From assembly GCF_900660745.1 (NCBI RefSeq), contig NZ_LR215048.1, positions 682,001-746,000 on the forward strand: a stretch of 64,000 nucleotides of DNA, in the 5' to 3' direction. The translations under genes and the position numbers were made by a program. Positions 27,367-36,730 of the stretch are shown here, in pieces (within the stretch, counting starts at the first letter, position 1; each line of letters starts with the position of its first letter). Under the pieces are notes generated by a model. That model was not told where the DNA came from. It did not search any database and worked only from the letters and a program-made list of their open reading frames with translations. Source of the DNA: Haploplasma axanthum. GTDB lineage: Bacteria > Bacillota_I > Bacilli_A > Acholeplasmatales > Acholeplasmataceae.

Positions 27367-28140
27367 ATGTTTAATATGAAAGAAATCGGAAAAAGAATTG
27401 CAAAGTTAAGAAAAGAAAATAATATGACGCAAGTTGAACTTGCAGATAAACTTGGAATAAGCTATCAAGCTGTAAGTAATTGGGAAAGAGGAGATTCAAT
27501 GCCAGATATATCAAAATTATCTGAATTATCACAGATATTTGATACAAGCATTGATGAAATATTGGGTAATGAAAGAGAAGCTAAAATAATTAATGATATA
27601 ATAGAAGAAGAAACAATTGATCTAAACTCAGTTAGCGAAGATGAATTAAAGAATTTATTACCAATTGTTAAACCTGAACAGTTTAAGAAAAGTTTTACAG
27701 ATTTTGATGACATGAAGTTTGAACAATTAATAATTCTAGCTCCATTCTTAGAAGAGGAACAAATAGATGAAATTGTTTTAACTAAATTTAGAAATCTAGA
27801 TTCTGCAAAATGGATTGCACTTGCACCATTTATGAGTGAAGATGCAGTTACTATGTTATTTAATGATGGAGTTAATAAAAATGATTCTGATCTTGGATGG
27901 TTAGTGGGATTAGCACCATTTGTAAAACATGGAACATTAAATGACAGCGTATATGCTCTATATAAAAAAAGAGGAATAAATACGATTGTTGCACTTGCTC
28001 CATTTGTTGATGCTAAGATTATTAGAAAAATTTATGATGAAGAAATTGAAAAAGGAAATTATACTGCAGTCATTGTATTAATTCCATTTTTAAAAGGTGA
28101 AGAGTTTAAAGATATTTTTAAAGGTTTCAAATTTAAATAA
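27367..28140 (+). CDS. XRE-family regulator with C-terminal APF helical repeats
   Basis: About 257 residues. A helix-turn-helix domain occupies residues 5-60 (MTQVELADKLGISYQAVSNW). The rest contains five repeats of about 28-30 residues centred on LAPF or IPF (ILAPFLEEEQ, ALAPFMSEDA, GLAPFVKHGT, ALAPFVDAKI, VLIPFLKGEE), probably a helical solenoid for binding a ligand or protein. The ATG at 27367 follows GGGAGG at about ten bases; the longer frame from 27259 lacks a ribosome site. Its target is unknown; the adjacent protease and its own promoter are candidates. Confidence 0.8.
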   Translation: MFNMKEIGKRIAKLRKENNMTQVELADKLGISYQAVSNWERGDSMPDISKLSELSQIFDTSIDEILGNEREAKIINDIIEEETIDLNSVSEDELKNLLPIVKPEQFKKSFTDFDDMKFEQLIILAPFLEEEQIDEIVLTKFRNLDSAKWIALAPFMSEDAVTMLFNDGVNKNDSDLGWLVGLAPFVKHGTLNDSVYALYKKRGINTIVALAPFVDAKIIRKIYDEEIEKGNYTAVIVLIPFLKGEEFKDIFKGFKFK

Positions 28141-28157
28141 TAGAAAAGAGTGGTAAC

Positions 28158-29804
28158 ATGGTCAAAAAGACATTAATCAAGATATTAATATTAAGTACAG
28201 TAATTATTGCTGTTATAGTTGGAGTTAATCTATTTAATGAACAAAGGATGAAAAACTTACGAGTTGATACATCAAAAGATAGAGTTGTCCAAACTAAATT
28301 TACAAATATATCAAAAGAATATAAAAATGCACGTGATACAAAGGTTGATTTATTTTATTTTAAAGATAGTAACCTACCTTTTATTGATGTTGAAGAATAT
28401 ATTTGGATGCTTAATGGAGTTTATTACTCACAATATTTTGAATTTAATAAAAATGTAACAGATGAGATTCTTGATGTAACATTTGAAGTTGAATATGATG
28501 ATGGTGAAGTGTTATCACATAGTATAAATTTTGATTTTAAAAAAGATTTAATTAGTCTTGAATCATTGGATTTTTTTGATATATATATTGTTCAAACAGC
28601 AACTAATTATTCTGAAGGTTTAAAAAATTTAGAACCAAGAATAACAGAAGGTGAAAGTGTTACATATGAACTAGGTAAATATGATTTTGATATGGTTGTT
28701 AATAATAAGAAATTCTTAGTACCATTACATGTTATAAATTTACTTTTTAATCAAAGTGCGTATTTTGATGTTTACTATAATAGTGATAGACTTTATGGTA
28801 TTGATACATCTGATCTTGGAAAAACTGAAATTCAAAAAATAATAAAATCAAATAATAATAAAAATGATGTACCAGAAGATATTAGATTAGCAACATATAA
28901 TTATTTAGCATTTACGTTAAACTATTTTTATGGACTTAAAAGTGATAAAGGAATAATAAATGGTTATGATTTTATAAGTGAATATCAAAATGATTTTATG
29001 AATAGTGATATTGGAAAAGCAGTTTTCGATGTTACAACAAAACTTGATGATTTACATACATCACATTTAATGCGTGGCTATTATAATTATAATGGTGGAG
29101 CAACAACATATGATACCGAAAATCAAGGTTCTAATATTAAAGCATTTTATAATGGACTTGCAAATGTACAGCAACAAGCAATTAAACATTTTGGGTTATC
29201 AATAACAGGTAATATCAAAATAAAAGACCATGAATTAATAGATAATGGAAAAACAGCAATTATATATTTAACTGGATTTGAAGTTAAAACACCAAACGAC
29301 ATTAAAAAAATTATGAAAAAATTTGATGATAAAGTCGAAAATGTAATTATTGATTTAACATTAAACACTGGTGGTAATTTAGGTGCAGTACTAAGAATGT
29401 TTGCAATGATGACAGATGAAGAGATTTGGTATCATGCACAAAATCCATTAGATAAAGCAAAAGTATCATATGGTGTAACAGGTGATGTTAAAGCTGAGTT
29501 TAGTAATTACAATTATTATATTAAAACATCTAGTGTTACATTTAGCGCTGCAAATCTAACAGCATCAATAGCAAAAGAACTTGGTATTCCAGTTATTGGA
29601 CAAAAATCTAGTGGTGGAGCATCATCAATTGGATTCTTTGTATTACCGGATGGATCTATAATAATAATGAGTAGTAATATGATATTAAGCAGATTAGAAG
29701 AAGGTATATATTATAGTATTGAAAATGGAATTGAACCAGATTATCTATTAAAAGATCTTTATGATGAAAAGGAAATTATTGATGTGATTTTAAAAAATCA
29801 ATAA
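28158..29804 (+). CDS. Membrane-anchored S41-family peptidase-like protein
   Basis: A 548-residue protein with one N-terminal transmembrane helix (residues 5-24). The C-terminal half resembles S41 peptidases: TKLDDLHTSH at about 295, VIIDLTLNTGGN at about 395 (the substrate-strand region), and the presumed nucleophile Ser463 in TFSAANLTAS, followed by GQKSSGGASS. The Lys of the CtpA-type dyad is not seen at its usual spacing, so it is closer to the tricorn/S41B-type arrangement. No PDZ domain was recognised. It follows the XRE gene by 18 bases and probably shares its transcript. Confidence 0.7.
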   Translation: MVKKTLIKILILSTVIIAVIVGVNLFNEQRMKNLRVDTSKDRVVQTKFTNISKEYKNARDTKVDLFYFKDSNLPFIDVEEYIWMLNGVYYSQYFEFNKNVTDEILDVTFEVEYDDGEVLSHSINFDFKKDLISLESLDFFDIYIVQTATNYSEGLKNLEPRITEGESVTYELGKYDFDMVVNNKKFLVPLHVINLLFNQSAYFDVYYNSDRLYGIDTSDLGKTEIQKIIKSNNNKNDVPEDIRLATYNYLAFTLNYFYGLKSDKGIINGYDFISEYQNDFMNSDIGKAVFDVTTKLDDLHTSHLMRGYYNYNGGATTYDTENQGSNIKAFYNGLANVQQQAIKHFGLSITGNIKIKDHELIDNGKTAIIYLTGFEVKTPNDIKKIMKKFDDKVENVIIDLTLNTGGNLGAVLRMFAMMTDEEIWYHAQNPLDKAKVSYGVTGDVKAEFSNYNYYIKTSSVTFSAANLTASIAKELGIPVIGQKSSGGASSIGFFVLPDGSIIIMSSNMILSRLEEGIYYSIENGIEPDYLLKDLYDEKEIIDVILKNQ

Positions 29805-29840
29805 AACTTAATAAGAAAAATATAATATGATAAAGTATTA

Positions 29841-29876
29841 AAAGTAGACAGTGAATAAAAAGTGTCTACTTTTTTT
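29841..29876 (+). terminator. Intrinsic terminator
   Basis: AAAGTAGACA and TGTCTACTTT form a perfect 10-bp stem, loop of 12, then a T run. It ends the regulator/protease transcript. Confidence 0.88.
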
Positions 29877-29932
29877 AAACATTAGTATTTTAAACTGAAA
29901 AGTAAACTATATATTTACAATTCTTTTCTTAT

Positions 29933-29960
29933 AAAAAAACCTTCGCTTTTATACGAAAGT
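29933..29960 (-). terminator. Intrinsic terminator of the minus-strand membrane protein pair
   Basis: On the minus strand ACTTTCG and CGAAGGT pair (one G-U), with an eight-base loop and a run of seven T. Confidence 0.75.
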
Positions 29961-30000
29961 GTTCTTTATTTTAAAATCATATTCTATTGGTAATTTTTTA

Positions 30001-30714
30001 TTAGATAAGTTTATTTAAAAAATCAGTAGCATGCTTATAATATATATTAGGGGTATATTTATCAGAGTATAAATAGTAAAAAGTGTTAGTGTTTTCAAGT
30101 AATACAATATTTAAGATTATAATATGCTGATTTTTTGTTGATATAAAAAACACATTGTTTGCATCCTCAATATCCAATGGTTGATTATCTTGAATTTTAA
30201 ATTTATAAAAAATTCTATGTATATATTTTACTTTAGAATTTGACAATTTTTTTTCTAGTGAACCAAAATAGTTATTAATTTTATCATCAGTAAAACGAAT
30301 ATTCTTGTTTTTAATAATTAGTGATGCATATAATGTTTTGTGACGTTCTTTTTTTGAAAGAGAATTATCAACTTTGTAATATAACAAATAATCTTTTGTT
30401 TCATTATGAATAGTGTAATTGTTTTTTCTTAAAAAATCTTTTAAAAAATCTAGCGATATTATTTTCTTTGAAATATTAGGTTTATTTGCAACAGATAATA
30501 AGTATTGGTATTTATATAAATGAGTATAATATTCATATTTAGATTTAAATGATAAAAGTAAAAATAGTAATAAAACCATCATTATAGCGAATAAAGCTGT
30601 TAATAGAATGTTTCCTATGTTAATAATTGTGAAAACAGCTAATATAATAATTGTAATACTTATAAAAAAAAGTGAAGCAAGTAACAAGTTTTGTTTTTTT
30701 CTAGTTTTTCCCAT
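30001..30714 (-). CDS. Hypothetical two-helix membrane protein
   Basis: About 237 residues. A Lys/Arg-rich start (MGKTRKKQ) is followed by two adjacent transmembrane helices (about 10-60) and a 170-residue cytoplasmic-looking domain rich in Lys, Asn and Tyr. I do not recognise the family. The ATG at 30714 follows AAAGGAG; the longer frame to 30744 has no ribosome site. It lies ten bases after a second small membrane-protein gene and shares its promoter at 31133-31160. Confidence 0.65.
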   Translation of the reverse strand: MGKTRKKQNLLLASLFFISITIIILAVFTIINIGNILLTALFAIMMVLLLFLLLSFKSKYEYYTHLYKYQYLLSVANKPNISKKIISLDFLKDFLRKNNYTIHNETKDYLLYYKVDNSLSKKERHKTLYASLIIKNKNIRFTDDKINNYFGSLEKKLSNSKVKYIHRIFYKFKIQDNQPLDIEDANNVFFISTKNQHIIILNIVLLENTNTFYYLYSDKYTPNIYYKHATDFLNKLI

Positions 30715-30724
30715 AAAAACTCCT

Positions 30725-31096
30725 TTATAAATAATATATAGCAAGTGAAACTAGTAACCAAACTATTCCGTGAATCCAAAGTGTTATATATACTAAGGAA
30801 GGAGTTAGTTTTTTATTTACTCTTGTTTCATATAAACTATGCTTCATACGTTTTCCAACCAAACTTTTTAAAAAATACTTTGTACCATAGACTGCAACAT
30901 CAAAAATACCTTCGTTATTTATGAAAAATAGCCAACCTGCTGAAAAAAGTATTATACCAGCAACCTGCATTGCATTTATCCAATGTAATAAACTTGATCC
31001 ATTTTGATAGATTAACATTAGAAGAATAAGTATAAAACCAATAATTAAATCAATAATTGAATACTTAAACCATTTTTGTTTTAGAATTTTTTTCAA
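30725..31096 (-). CDS. Small membrane protein, probable DUF3899
   Basis: A 123-residue protein with three membrane segments. The central stretch VAGIILFSAGWLFFINNEGI followed by FDVAVYG matches the layout I associate with DUF3899, a Firmicutes family of unknown function. The last segment ends in a hydrophobic tail. The start codon is preceded by GAGGAGG on the minus strand. First gene of a two-gene minus-strand unit. Confidence 0.6.
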   Translation of the reverse strand: MKKILKQKWFKYSIIDLIIGFILILLMLIYQNGSSLLHWINAMQVAGIILFSAGWLFFINNEGIFDVAVYGTKYFLKSLVGKRMKHSLYETRVNKKLTPSLVYITLWIHGIVWLLVSLAIYYL

Positions 31097-31132
31097 AATT
31101 AATACCTCCTCTATGAAGTAAAATCAATAATT

Positions 31133-31160
31133 AGTATACCACTATGTAGTTTTTTTTCAA
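31133..31160 (-). promoter_or_regulatory. Promoter of the minus-strand pair
   Basis: On the minus strand TTGAAA (31160-31155), 16-base spacer ending TGG, then TATACT (31138-31133), an extended -10. Confidence 0.65.
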
Positions 31161-31192
31161 AATTTTTCAGGAAAACACAAATTTGAACCAAA

Positions 31193-31206
31193 TAATAACG
31201 CTTACA
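31193..31206 (-). promoter_or_regulatory. cre-like operator between divergent promoters
   Basis: On the minus strand TGTAAGCGTTATTA matches the cre consensus at 13 of 14 positions. It lies 33 bases upstream of the oppA -35 box, and also upstream of the divergent promoter, so it could activate or repress either. Confidence 0.45.
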
Positions 31207-31238
31207 TCAATAAAAATGCAAAAAAAAGTGATTTTCTC

Positions 31239-31267
31239 TTGACTTCATCAACTTGTTTAAGTAAAAT
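31239..31267 (+). promoter_or_regulatory. Promoter of the opp operon
   Basis: TTGACT (31239-31244), 17-base spacer, TAAAAT (31262-31267), 32 bases before the oppA start. Confidence 0.75.
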
Positions 31268-31298
31268 AGTACAAAATCCAATTTAGGAGGAAGAATAA

Positions 31299-34200
31299 AT
31301 GAAAAAAAGAATTGTTGCATTTTTACTAGTAATAACTTCTACACTCGTTTTAGTAGCGTGTACAAGTCCTGAAAGTAAAAAATTAAAAGAAGGAGCTAAT
31401 GTATTAACTGTACCTGCTGAAGTAGTAGCAGACTTTGAAGTTGATGCAAAAGCAGGTGAAGCCACAGTAACGTGGGTATCATCAAATGAAGAAGTTTTAA
31501 CTGTGGGTGAAACTGCAGAAGATAAAACAAGTATTAAAGTAACTCCAAAATTAGAAGCGACTAATGTGGACTTAACAGCTACATTAACTGTAGGAACAAA
31601 AACACTTGATAAAAAATTTGTTGTTAAAGTTCTTGCGCTTCCAACTATTACAGGAGCTAAAGATATTGTAATTGACTCTAACGTTGAACCAAAATGGTTA
31701 GAAGGTGTTACTGCAACAGATGCTCTTGGAAAAGAACTAAAAGTTACTGTTGATACTTCTAAGATCCCTGTTAATAAAGCTGGAAATTATATTACGGGCC
31801 AATATCAAATAACATATAAGGCTACTGATGATAACGGAAATAGTAACACTGCAGTAGTTGCTGTTAGAATTGGTGATGTATCTGGACCAGTTATTAGTGG
31901 AGTTAGAGTTTTCAATGTTGTAGCGGGTTCTGCTAAACCAACTTGGACAACAGGTGTAACTGCAAAAGATGATAAAGATGCTACATCTACTGTAACAGTT
32001 GATGATTCAGCAGTTGATTTATCAGCAGTAGGTACATATGATTTAGTATTTAAATCAGTTGATGCTGCTGGAAATGAAACAGTCTTAACAACAGTAGTTA
32101 ATGTAAGTGAAGAAACTACAAGCGCATTGAAGAAAGTTGAACTTGATCAAAAAGTTTCATCAAATTTAACACTTCCTACAACAGTTGATTCTGTTAATGT
32201 AAATTGGAGTTCAAGTAATACAGCAGTAATTTCAACTACTGGTGCTGTTACAAGACAAGAATTTAATACAGCTGTTAAACTAACTGCTACAGCAATTAAA
32301 GGTGAGTTACAATCAACAAGAGAGTTCTGGGTAACGGTGTTTGGAACAGATGTAGACCTTAATGGTGTATATAATGCATCATTTGGTGAAATTGTAACAC
32401 TTAATCCGTTGATGTCAACAGGAAATTCTGATTCAGACGTATATGAATATTTAACTTCAACACTATATAGTGGAGATTATGATTGGGAACAAGCTATCAA
32501 AGATGGAAATGCTGCTTTCCCTGGAGATTTCAGTAAAATTAAATCTGATAGAAATCCAAATGGAACTGTTGATATGCCATCAATCGCATATAAACGTACA
32601 TTATTAATGGCATCTGAATTCCCTTATGCTGTAAACAAAAAAACAAGAAATGTTGTTGAAGGTACTTATGGTACTTACTTAAATACTAAGTCAGCAAGAG
32701 AAACGATTGATAATGAATGGATTATTGAATTGAGAGATGATTTAGAATTTGCAGATGGTACTAAGATTACTGCTGACACATACGAATATACATTCAAACA
32801 ATATTTAAATGGAAAAATTGCCAACGAACGTGCTAATTATTTATATACTGATGATTATGTACCTCTAGTAAATGGTAAGGAATATTATGATGGTGTTGTT
32901 GGATGGGATCAAGTTGGATATGAAAAAATAAATGATTATGCATTTAAATTATATCTATCAAGTGAAGTTACACAATATGAGTTTATTGGATCATTAAGCA
33001 TAATTTATCTAGTTCACCCTGATAGTTATGAAAAAGGATTCTTGCAAAATGGAACTGTTAATAACTATGGATCAATTCAAAATCCACTTGTTTCATATGG
33101 ACCATACACTTTAAGTAATAACTATGACACAACAAACAAATTTGTCTTTACAAAAAATGAAAAATTTGTTCAAGCATGGGATTATTCAATTAAAACAATT
33201 AATGGGCCAATAATTAAAGAACAAAAAGATACGATAAATGAATTTAAAGCTGGTAATTTAGATGTTGCCGGTGTTGGTGGAGAATTCTGGGATGAATATC
33301 AAGAACATAAAAATTTATATATTTCACCAAGTAATTCATTCTATAGAATCGCAATCAGTTTAGATAGAAGTAAAGGAAATACAAATAAAGTTTCTGCACC
33401 GATATTAGCGTATCCAGAATTTAGAAAAGCACTTTACTTAGCTACTGAAAGAAATGATTTTGCAAATAACGTTCAACCGCCTTCTCAAGGTGCACTTGGA
33501 TTCTTAAGTAATATTCACCAAGTTACAGAATGGGCAAAACAAGCATATGCAAGTAGTTCAATCTTCAGTCAACAATTAACAGAGTTAGGATTAGAGCCAG
33601 AAAAGAACGGATTTGATAGTGCTGAAGCTAAAAGATTGTTTGAAGAAGCATATACAAAAGCAGTTGCAGATGGTAAATATACTCAAGGTCAAAAAGTTGT
33701 TGTAGAATTCTTATACTACGATGCAGGAAGTAATACACGTATTGCAAACTGGGTTAAAGCACAATATGAAAGTGTATTCGGATCTAATTTTGAAATAAAA
33801 TTAAACGCAGTATCTAGTGCTGAGTTAACTGCACAAAGAAATATTGGAGATTTTGACTTAGTATTTACAGGTATGAGTGGTGCAACATTCCAAGCAACAT
33901 TTGGTATGGGGTATATATTCAGTCCATCTTTCTCAACATTCTTGAGTGGAAAAGGACATGATGTACCAAACTTGCCAGTTGAAGCTGACATAAGTAACCT
34001 GTTTGACATTATCGGAGCTAAAGCTGAAGATAAAAGAACAGCTTCTGAAAAGAAATTCTACGATGCTTTAAAAGCAAACAACGGAACATTCAAAGGTAAA
34101 TTTGATGATTTATTCTTATTATTCAATAATACTGCTGAATTAAAAGTTGAGTATGATGGACAAGAAGAAGATTTAACAAAGATTACCGCTGCTTTAGAAA

Positions 34201-34352
34201 AAGCTTTATTAGAGCAAATGATTGCTGTACCATTATTCTCAGCAACGTCAGCAGCAGTTTATTCTGATCGTGTTGTTCGTCAAGCTCATGCATACCACCT
34301 ATTCTTAGGTTGGGGTGGATTAAGTTATACTTACATCAAAGCATCAAAATAA
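31299..34352 (+). CDS. oppA: Oligopeptide-binding lipoprotein OppA with N-terminal Ig-like domains
   Basis: A 1017-residue lipoprotein (lipobox LVLVAC, Cys21). Residues 25-350 hold four beta-sandwich modules: bacterial Ig-like domains of the aBig type (VTWVSSNEEVLTV, NWSSSNTAVISTTGAV) around two HYR/DUF5011-type modules (KSVDAAGNETVLTT). The remaining 650 residues are a family 5 solute-binding domain, with LEFADGTKITADTYEYTF at about 485 and LAYPEFRKALYLATERNDFA at about 702. Usual OppA proteins are about 550 residues, so the domains are an addition. It binds extracellular peptides for OppBCDF downstream. Confidence 0.88.
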   Translation: MKKRIVAFLLVITSTLVLVACTSPESKKLKEGANVLTVPAEVVADFEVDAKAGEATVTWVSSNEEVLTVGETAEDKTSIKVTPKLEATNVDLTATLTVGTKTLDKKFVVKVLALPTITGAKDIVIDSNVEPKWLEGVTATDALGKELKVTVDTSKIPVNKAGNYITGQYQITYKATDDNGNSNTAVVAVRIGDVSGPVISGVRVFNVVAGSAKPTWTTGVTAKDDKDATSTVTVDDSAVDLSAVGTYDLVFKSVDAAGNETVLTTVVNVSEETTSALKKVELDQKVSSNLTLPTTVDSVNVNWSSSNTAVISTTGAVTRQEFNTAVKLTATAIKGELQSTREFWVTVFGTDVDLNGVYNASFGEIVTLNPLMSTGNSDSDVYEYLTSTLYSGDYDWEQAIKDGNAAFPGDFSKIKSDRNPNGTVDMPSIAYKRTLLMASEFPYAVNKKTRNVVEGTYGTYLNTKSARETIDNEWIIELRDDLEFADGTKITADTYEYTFKQYLNGKIANERANYLYTDDYVPLVNGKEYYDGVVGWDQVGYEKINDYAFKLYLSSEVTQYEFIGSLSIIYLVHPDSYEKGFLQNGTVNNYGSIQNPLVSYGPYTLSNNYDTTNKFVFTKNEKFVQAWDYSIKTINGPIIKEQKDTINEFKAGNLDVAGVGGEFWDEYQEHKNLYISPSNSFYRIAISLDRSKGNTNKVSAPILAYPEFRKALYLATERNDFANNVQPPSQGALGFLSNIHQVTEWAKQAYASSSIFSQQLTELGLEPEKNGFDSAEAKRLFEEAYTKAVADGKYTQGQKVVVEFLYYDAGSNTRIANWVKAQYESVFGSNFEIKLNAVSSAELTAQRNIGDFDLVFTGMSGATFQATFGMGYIFSPSFSTFLSGKGHDVPNLPVEADISNLFDIIGAKAEDKRTASEKKFYDALKANNGTFKGKFDDLFLLFNNTAELKVEYDGQEEDLTKITAALEKALLEQMIAVPLFSATSAAVYSDRVVRQAHAYHLFLGWGGLSYTYIKASK

Positions 34353-34389
34353 TAATTTACAAAAATAAATTAATAGTGTAAATTAAACG

Positions 34390-34427
34390 ACAACCCTATG
34401 GTATAATAATGAAATAGGGTTGTTTGT
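34390..34427 (+). terminator. Intrinsic terminator between oppA and oppB with a promoter in its loop
   Basis: ACAACCCTAT and ATAGGGTTGT form a perfect 10-bp stem, then TTTGTTTG. The tail is only moderately T-rich, so partial read-through is likely. The 14-base loop contains TATAAT. Confidence 0.75.
34399..34407 (+). promoter_or_regulatory. Extended -10 promoter nested in the terminator loop
   Basis: TGGTATAAT (TG-N-TATAAT). The -35 region TAAATT at 34379-34384 is weak. It would drive oppBCDF independently of oppA. Confidence 0.5.
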
Positions 34428-34454
34428 TTGATTTTAAAAGAAATGAGGTTTTTT

Positions 34455-35423
34455 ATGAAGAATTACATATTGAAAAGACTTGGACTAATGGTTATAACTT
34501 TCTTTATAATTATTTTTATGATTTTTGTATTTATTAAGTTAATGCCTAATTTTTATCAAGTTGGTTTAGGACAAGATCCTGAAGTATATCAAAAATGGTT
34601 GGAAAATCAAGGTTATAACAAACCAATTGTCACACAATTTTTTATGTGGATTGGAAATATAGTTAGAGACGGAGATTTTGGTATATCATTCCATAAGAAT
34701 AACGTACCAGTTGCTACATATGTATTAACTAGATTACCAAGAACGATAAGAATAAATATTTTCCCATTTTTAATATCTGTTCCGATTGGAATTACATTTG
34801 GAATAATAGCGGCACTTAAAAAGAATAAATTGACAGATCATGCTATTTCTATAGGGGTTGTATTCTTTATTTCTGTACCTATGTTTGTTGTTGCTGTATT
34901 ATTACAATATTTTTTAGTTTATGAATGGAAAATTTTACCAGAAGCAAAGGTTGATAATTTAGCTCCTTTATTTTCTAAACAGGCAATATTAACAAGGATA
35001 TTACCAATTTTTGTATTATCTTTAGGTACAATTGCAGGATGGACTAGATCACTAAGAGCAGAATTAACTGAAACATTAACTTCGGAATTTATGTTACTTG
35101 CACGTGCAAAAGGTTTAACTAAAGGTCAAGCTACAGTTAGACATGCACTTAGAAATGCATTTGTTCCATTCGCACCTGCAATAATTGGTGGATTTATTTC
35201 ATTATTAGGAGGTTCGTTAATTATTGAACGTACATTTGGTATTACCGGTATAGGTGGAGCTTTCTTAGAAGCATTAGAACAGCCGAAAGGTATTCCTGAT
35301 TATCCGATGTTTATGATGCTTAATATGTTTTATGTATCAATTGGATTGCTTGCTGCAATAATTGGTGATTTGTCTTATGGAATAATTGATCCAAGAATTA
35401 GAATTGGTGGTGGAAAATCATGA
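34455..35423 (+). CDS. oppB: Oligopeptide ABC transporter permease OppB
   Basis: About 322 residues with six membrane helices and the typical OppB start MKNYILKRLGLMVITFF. The EAA-type loop LLARAKGLTKGQATVRHALR is at about 222. The ATG at 34455 follows ATGAGG; the longer frame from 34428 runs through the terminator arm and is not used. It overlaps oppC by four bases. Partner of OppC in the peptide channel. Confidence 0.93.
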   Translation: MKNYILKRLGLMVITFFIIIFMIFVFIKLMPNFYQVGLGQDPEVYQKWLENQGYNKPIVTQFFMWIGNIVRDGDFGISFHKNNVPVATYVLTRLPRTIRINIFPFLISVPIGITFGIIAALKKNKLTDHAISIGVVFFISVPMFVVAVLLQYFLVYEWKILPEAKVDNLAPLFSKQAILTRILPIFVLSLGTIAGWTRSLRAELTETLTSEFMLLARAKGLTKGQATVRHALRNAFVPFAPAIIGGFISLLGGSLIIERTFGITGIGGAFLEALEQPKGIPDYPMFMMLNMFYVSIGLLAAIIGDLSYGIIDPRIRIGGGKS

Positions 35424-36730
35424 TTGAAAGACATTTAAATGAAGATGATTTTAAATTTATTAATCAAGAAATAGTTATAAAAGATGAAGCGTTAAAATCT
35501 AAACCAATAGGATACTATCAAGATGCATGGTTACGTTTTAAGAAAAATAAAACATCAGTTGTTGCGATGTATATAATTTTGATTATGCTAGCCTTAACAT
35601 TAGTTGGACCATATTTTAGACAATATACATTACCAAAAGAAAATGGTACTATGGCACTTAGATTTGATAAATTACCAGAAAAAGTTCCAGGTTTAGAATC
35701 GTTAGGTATTTTTGATGGTAGTAAAGTTGTTTCTGGGATGTCAAGAGAGTATTATGAATCGTTACCTGAAGGAATTGTTAAAAGAGTAGTTCATGAAGTT
35801 GATCCTAATAACCCAGGGGCAATGGTTGTTGAAGTAGATTATTATAGATATCATAGATATTTTAATATTTATGGTAAACAACTAGTAAATGGCGAAAGAG
35901 GACTTGTAACAAGTACATTGTCAAAAGATGATTATGAAAAAGCTCTTGAGAGAAATGCTGTAGTTAATTTAGTTTCAGTTAATAGAAATGATTATACTGT
36001 ACAACTTGATATCTATAGATTTTCATTTGATAAAGATGTAGATGATGTATATTTTTGGTTCGGTACAACTGAAAATGGAGATGACTTATTTACTCAACTT
36101 TGGACAGGTTCTAGAATTTCAATTTTGCTTGGACTCTTAGTAACTGTTATTAATATTACAATAGGGGTTATTTTAGGTTCAATTGTTGGATATTTTGGTT
36201 CAACGTTAGATATAATATTCGAACGTATAGTTGATGTACTATCAAATATACCATTTATGATTGTTATTACGTTATTATTGTTAAGATTCGGTAGTGGAAT
36301 AGGTGTAATTGTCTTTGCCTTTGTATTCACCGGGTGGATTGGCGCATATTCATCAACACGTATTCAAGTATATAGATATAAGAATAGAGAATATGTCTTA
36401 GCTGCTCGTTCATATGGTTCAAGTGACAGACAAATAATTACAAAACATATTCTTCCAAATGCTATTGGGACACTGATTACATCATTTTCATTAGCATTAC
36501 CAAGTTTCATATTTGCTGAATCGACATATTCATATTTAGGAATCATTAATTATCCTGGTATTCAAAGTGTAGGTAGATTATTATCAGATGGGCAAGCTGT
36601 TATGCATACGCATTTCCATGCTCTTCTATATCCTGCTTTATACATAGGTTTATTAATGCTATCATTTAATATGTTTAGTAATGGATTACGTGATGCATTT
36701 AATCCATCATTGAGAGGAATTGATGAATAA
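35420..36730 (+). CDS. oppC: Oligopeptide ABC transporter permease OppC with a large extracellular insert
   Basis: A 436-residue protein against about 300 for the family. After the first helix (about residues 47-67) there is an insert of about 145 hydrophilic residues (70-215) before the conserved FGTTENGDDLFTQLWTGSRI and the remaining five helices. The EAA loop is YVLAARSYGSSDRQIITKHI at about 325. The insert should lie outside the cell, where it could contact the enlarged OppA. It overlaps oppB by four bases and oppD by one. Confidence 0.92.
   Translation: MIERHLNEDDFKFINQEIVIKDEALKSKPIGYYQDAWLRFKKNKTSVVAMYIILIMLALTLVGPYFRQYTLPKENGTMALRFDKLPEKVPGLESLGIFDGSKVVSGMSREYYESLPEGIVKRVVHEVDPNNPGAMVVEVDYYRYHRYFNIYGKQLVNGERGLVTSTLSKDDYEKALERNAVVNLVSVNRNDYTVQLDIYRFSFDKDVDDVYFWFGTTENGDDLFTQLWTGSRISILLGLLVTVINITIGVILGSIVGYFGSTLDIIFERIVDVLSNIPFMIVITLLLLRFGSGIGVIVFAFVFTGWIGAYSSTRIQVYRYKNREYVLAARSYGSSDRQIITKHILPNAIGTLITSFSLALPSFIFAESTYSYLGIINYPGIQSVGRLLSDGQAVMHTHFHALLYPALYIGLLMLSFNMFSNGLRDAFNPSLRGIDE

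Noticed and set aside
34428..34454. Upstream TTG start for oppB
   Set aside because: It lies just after the terminator stem and lacks a ribosome site; ATG 34455 has GAGG at proper spacing.
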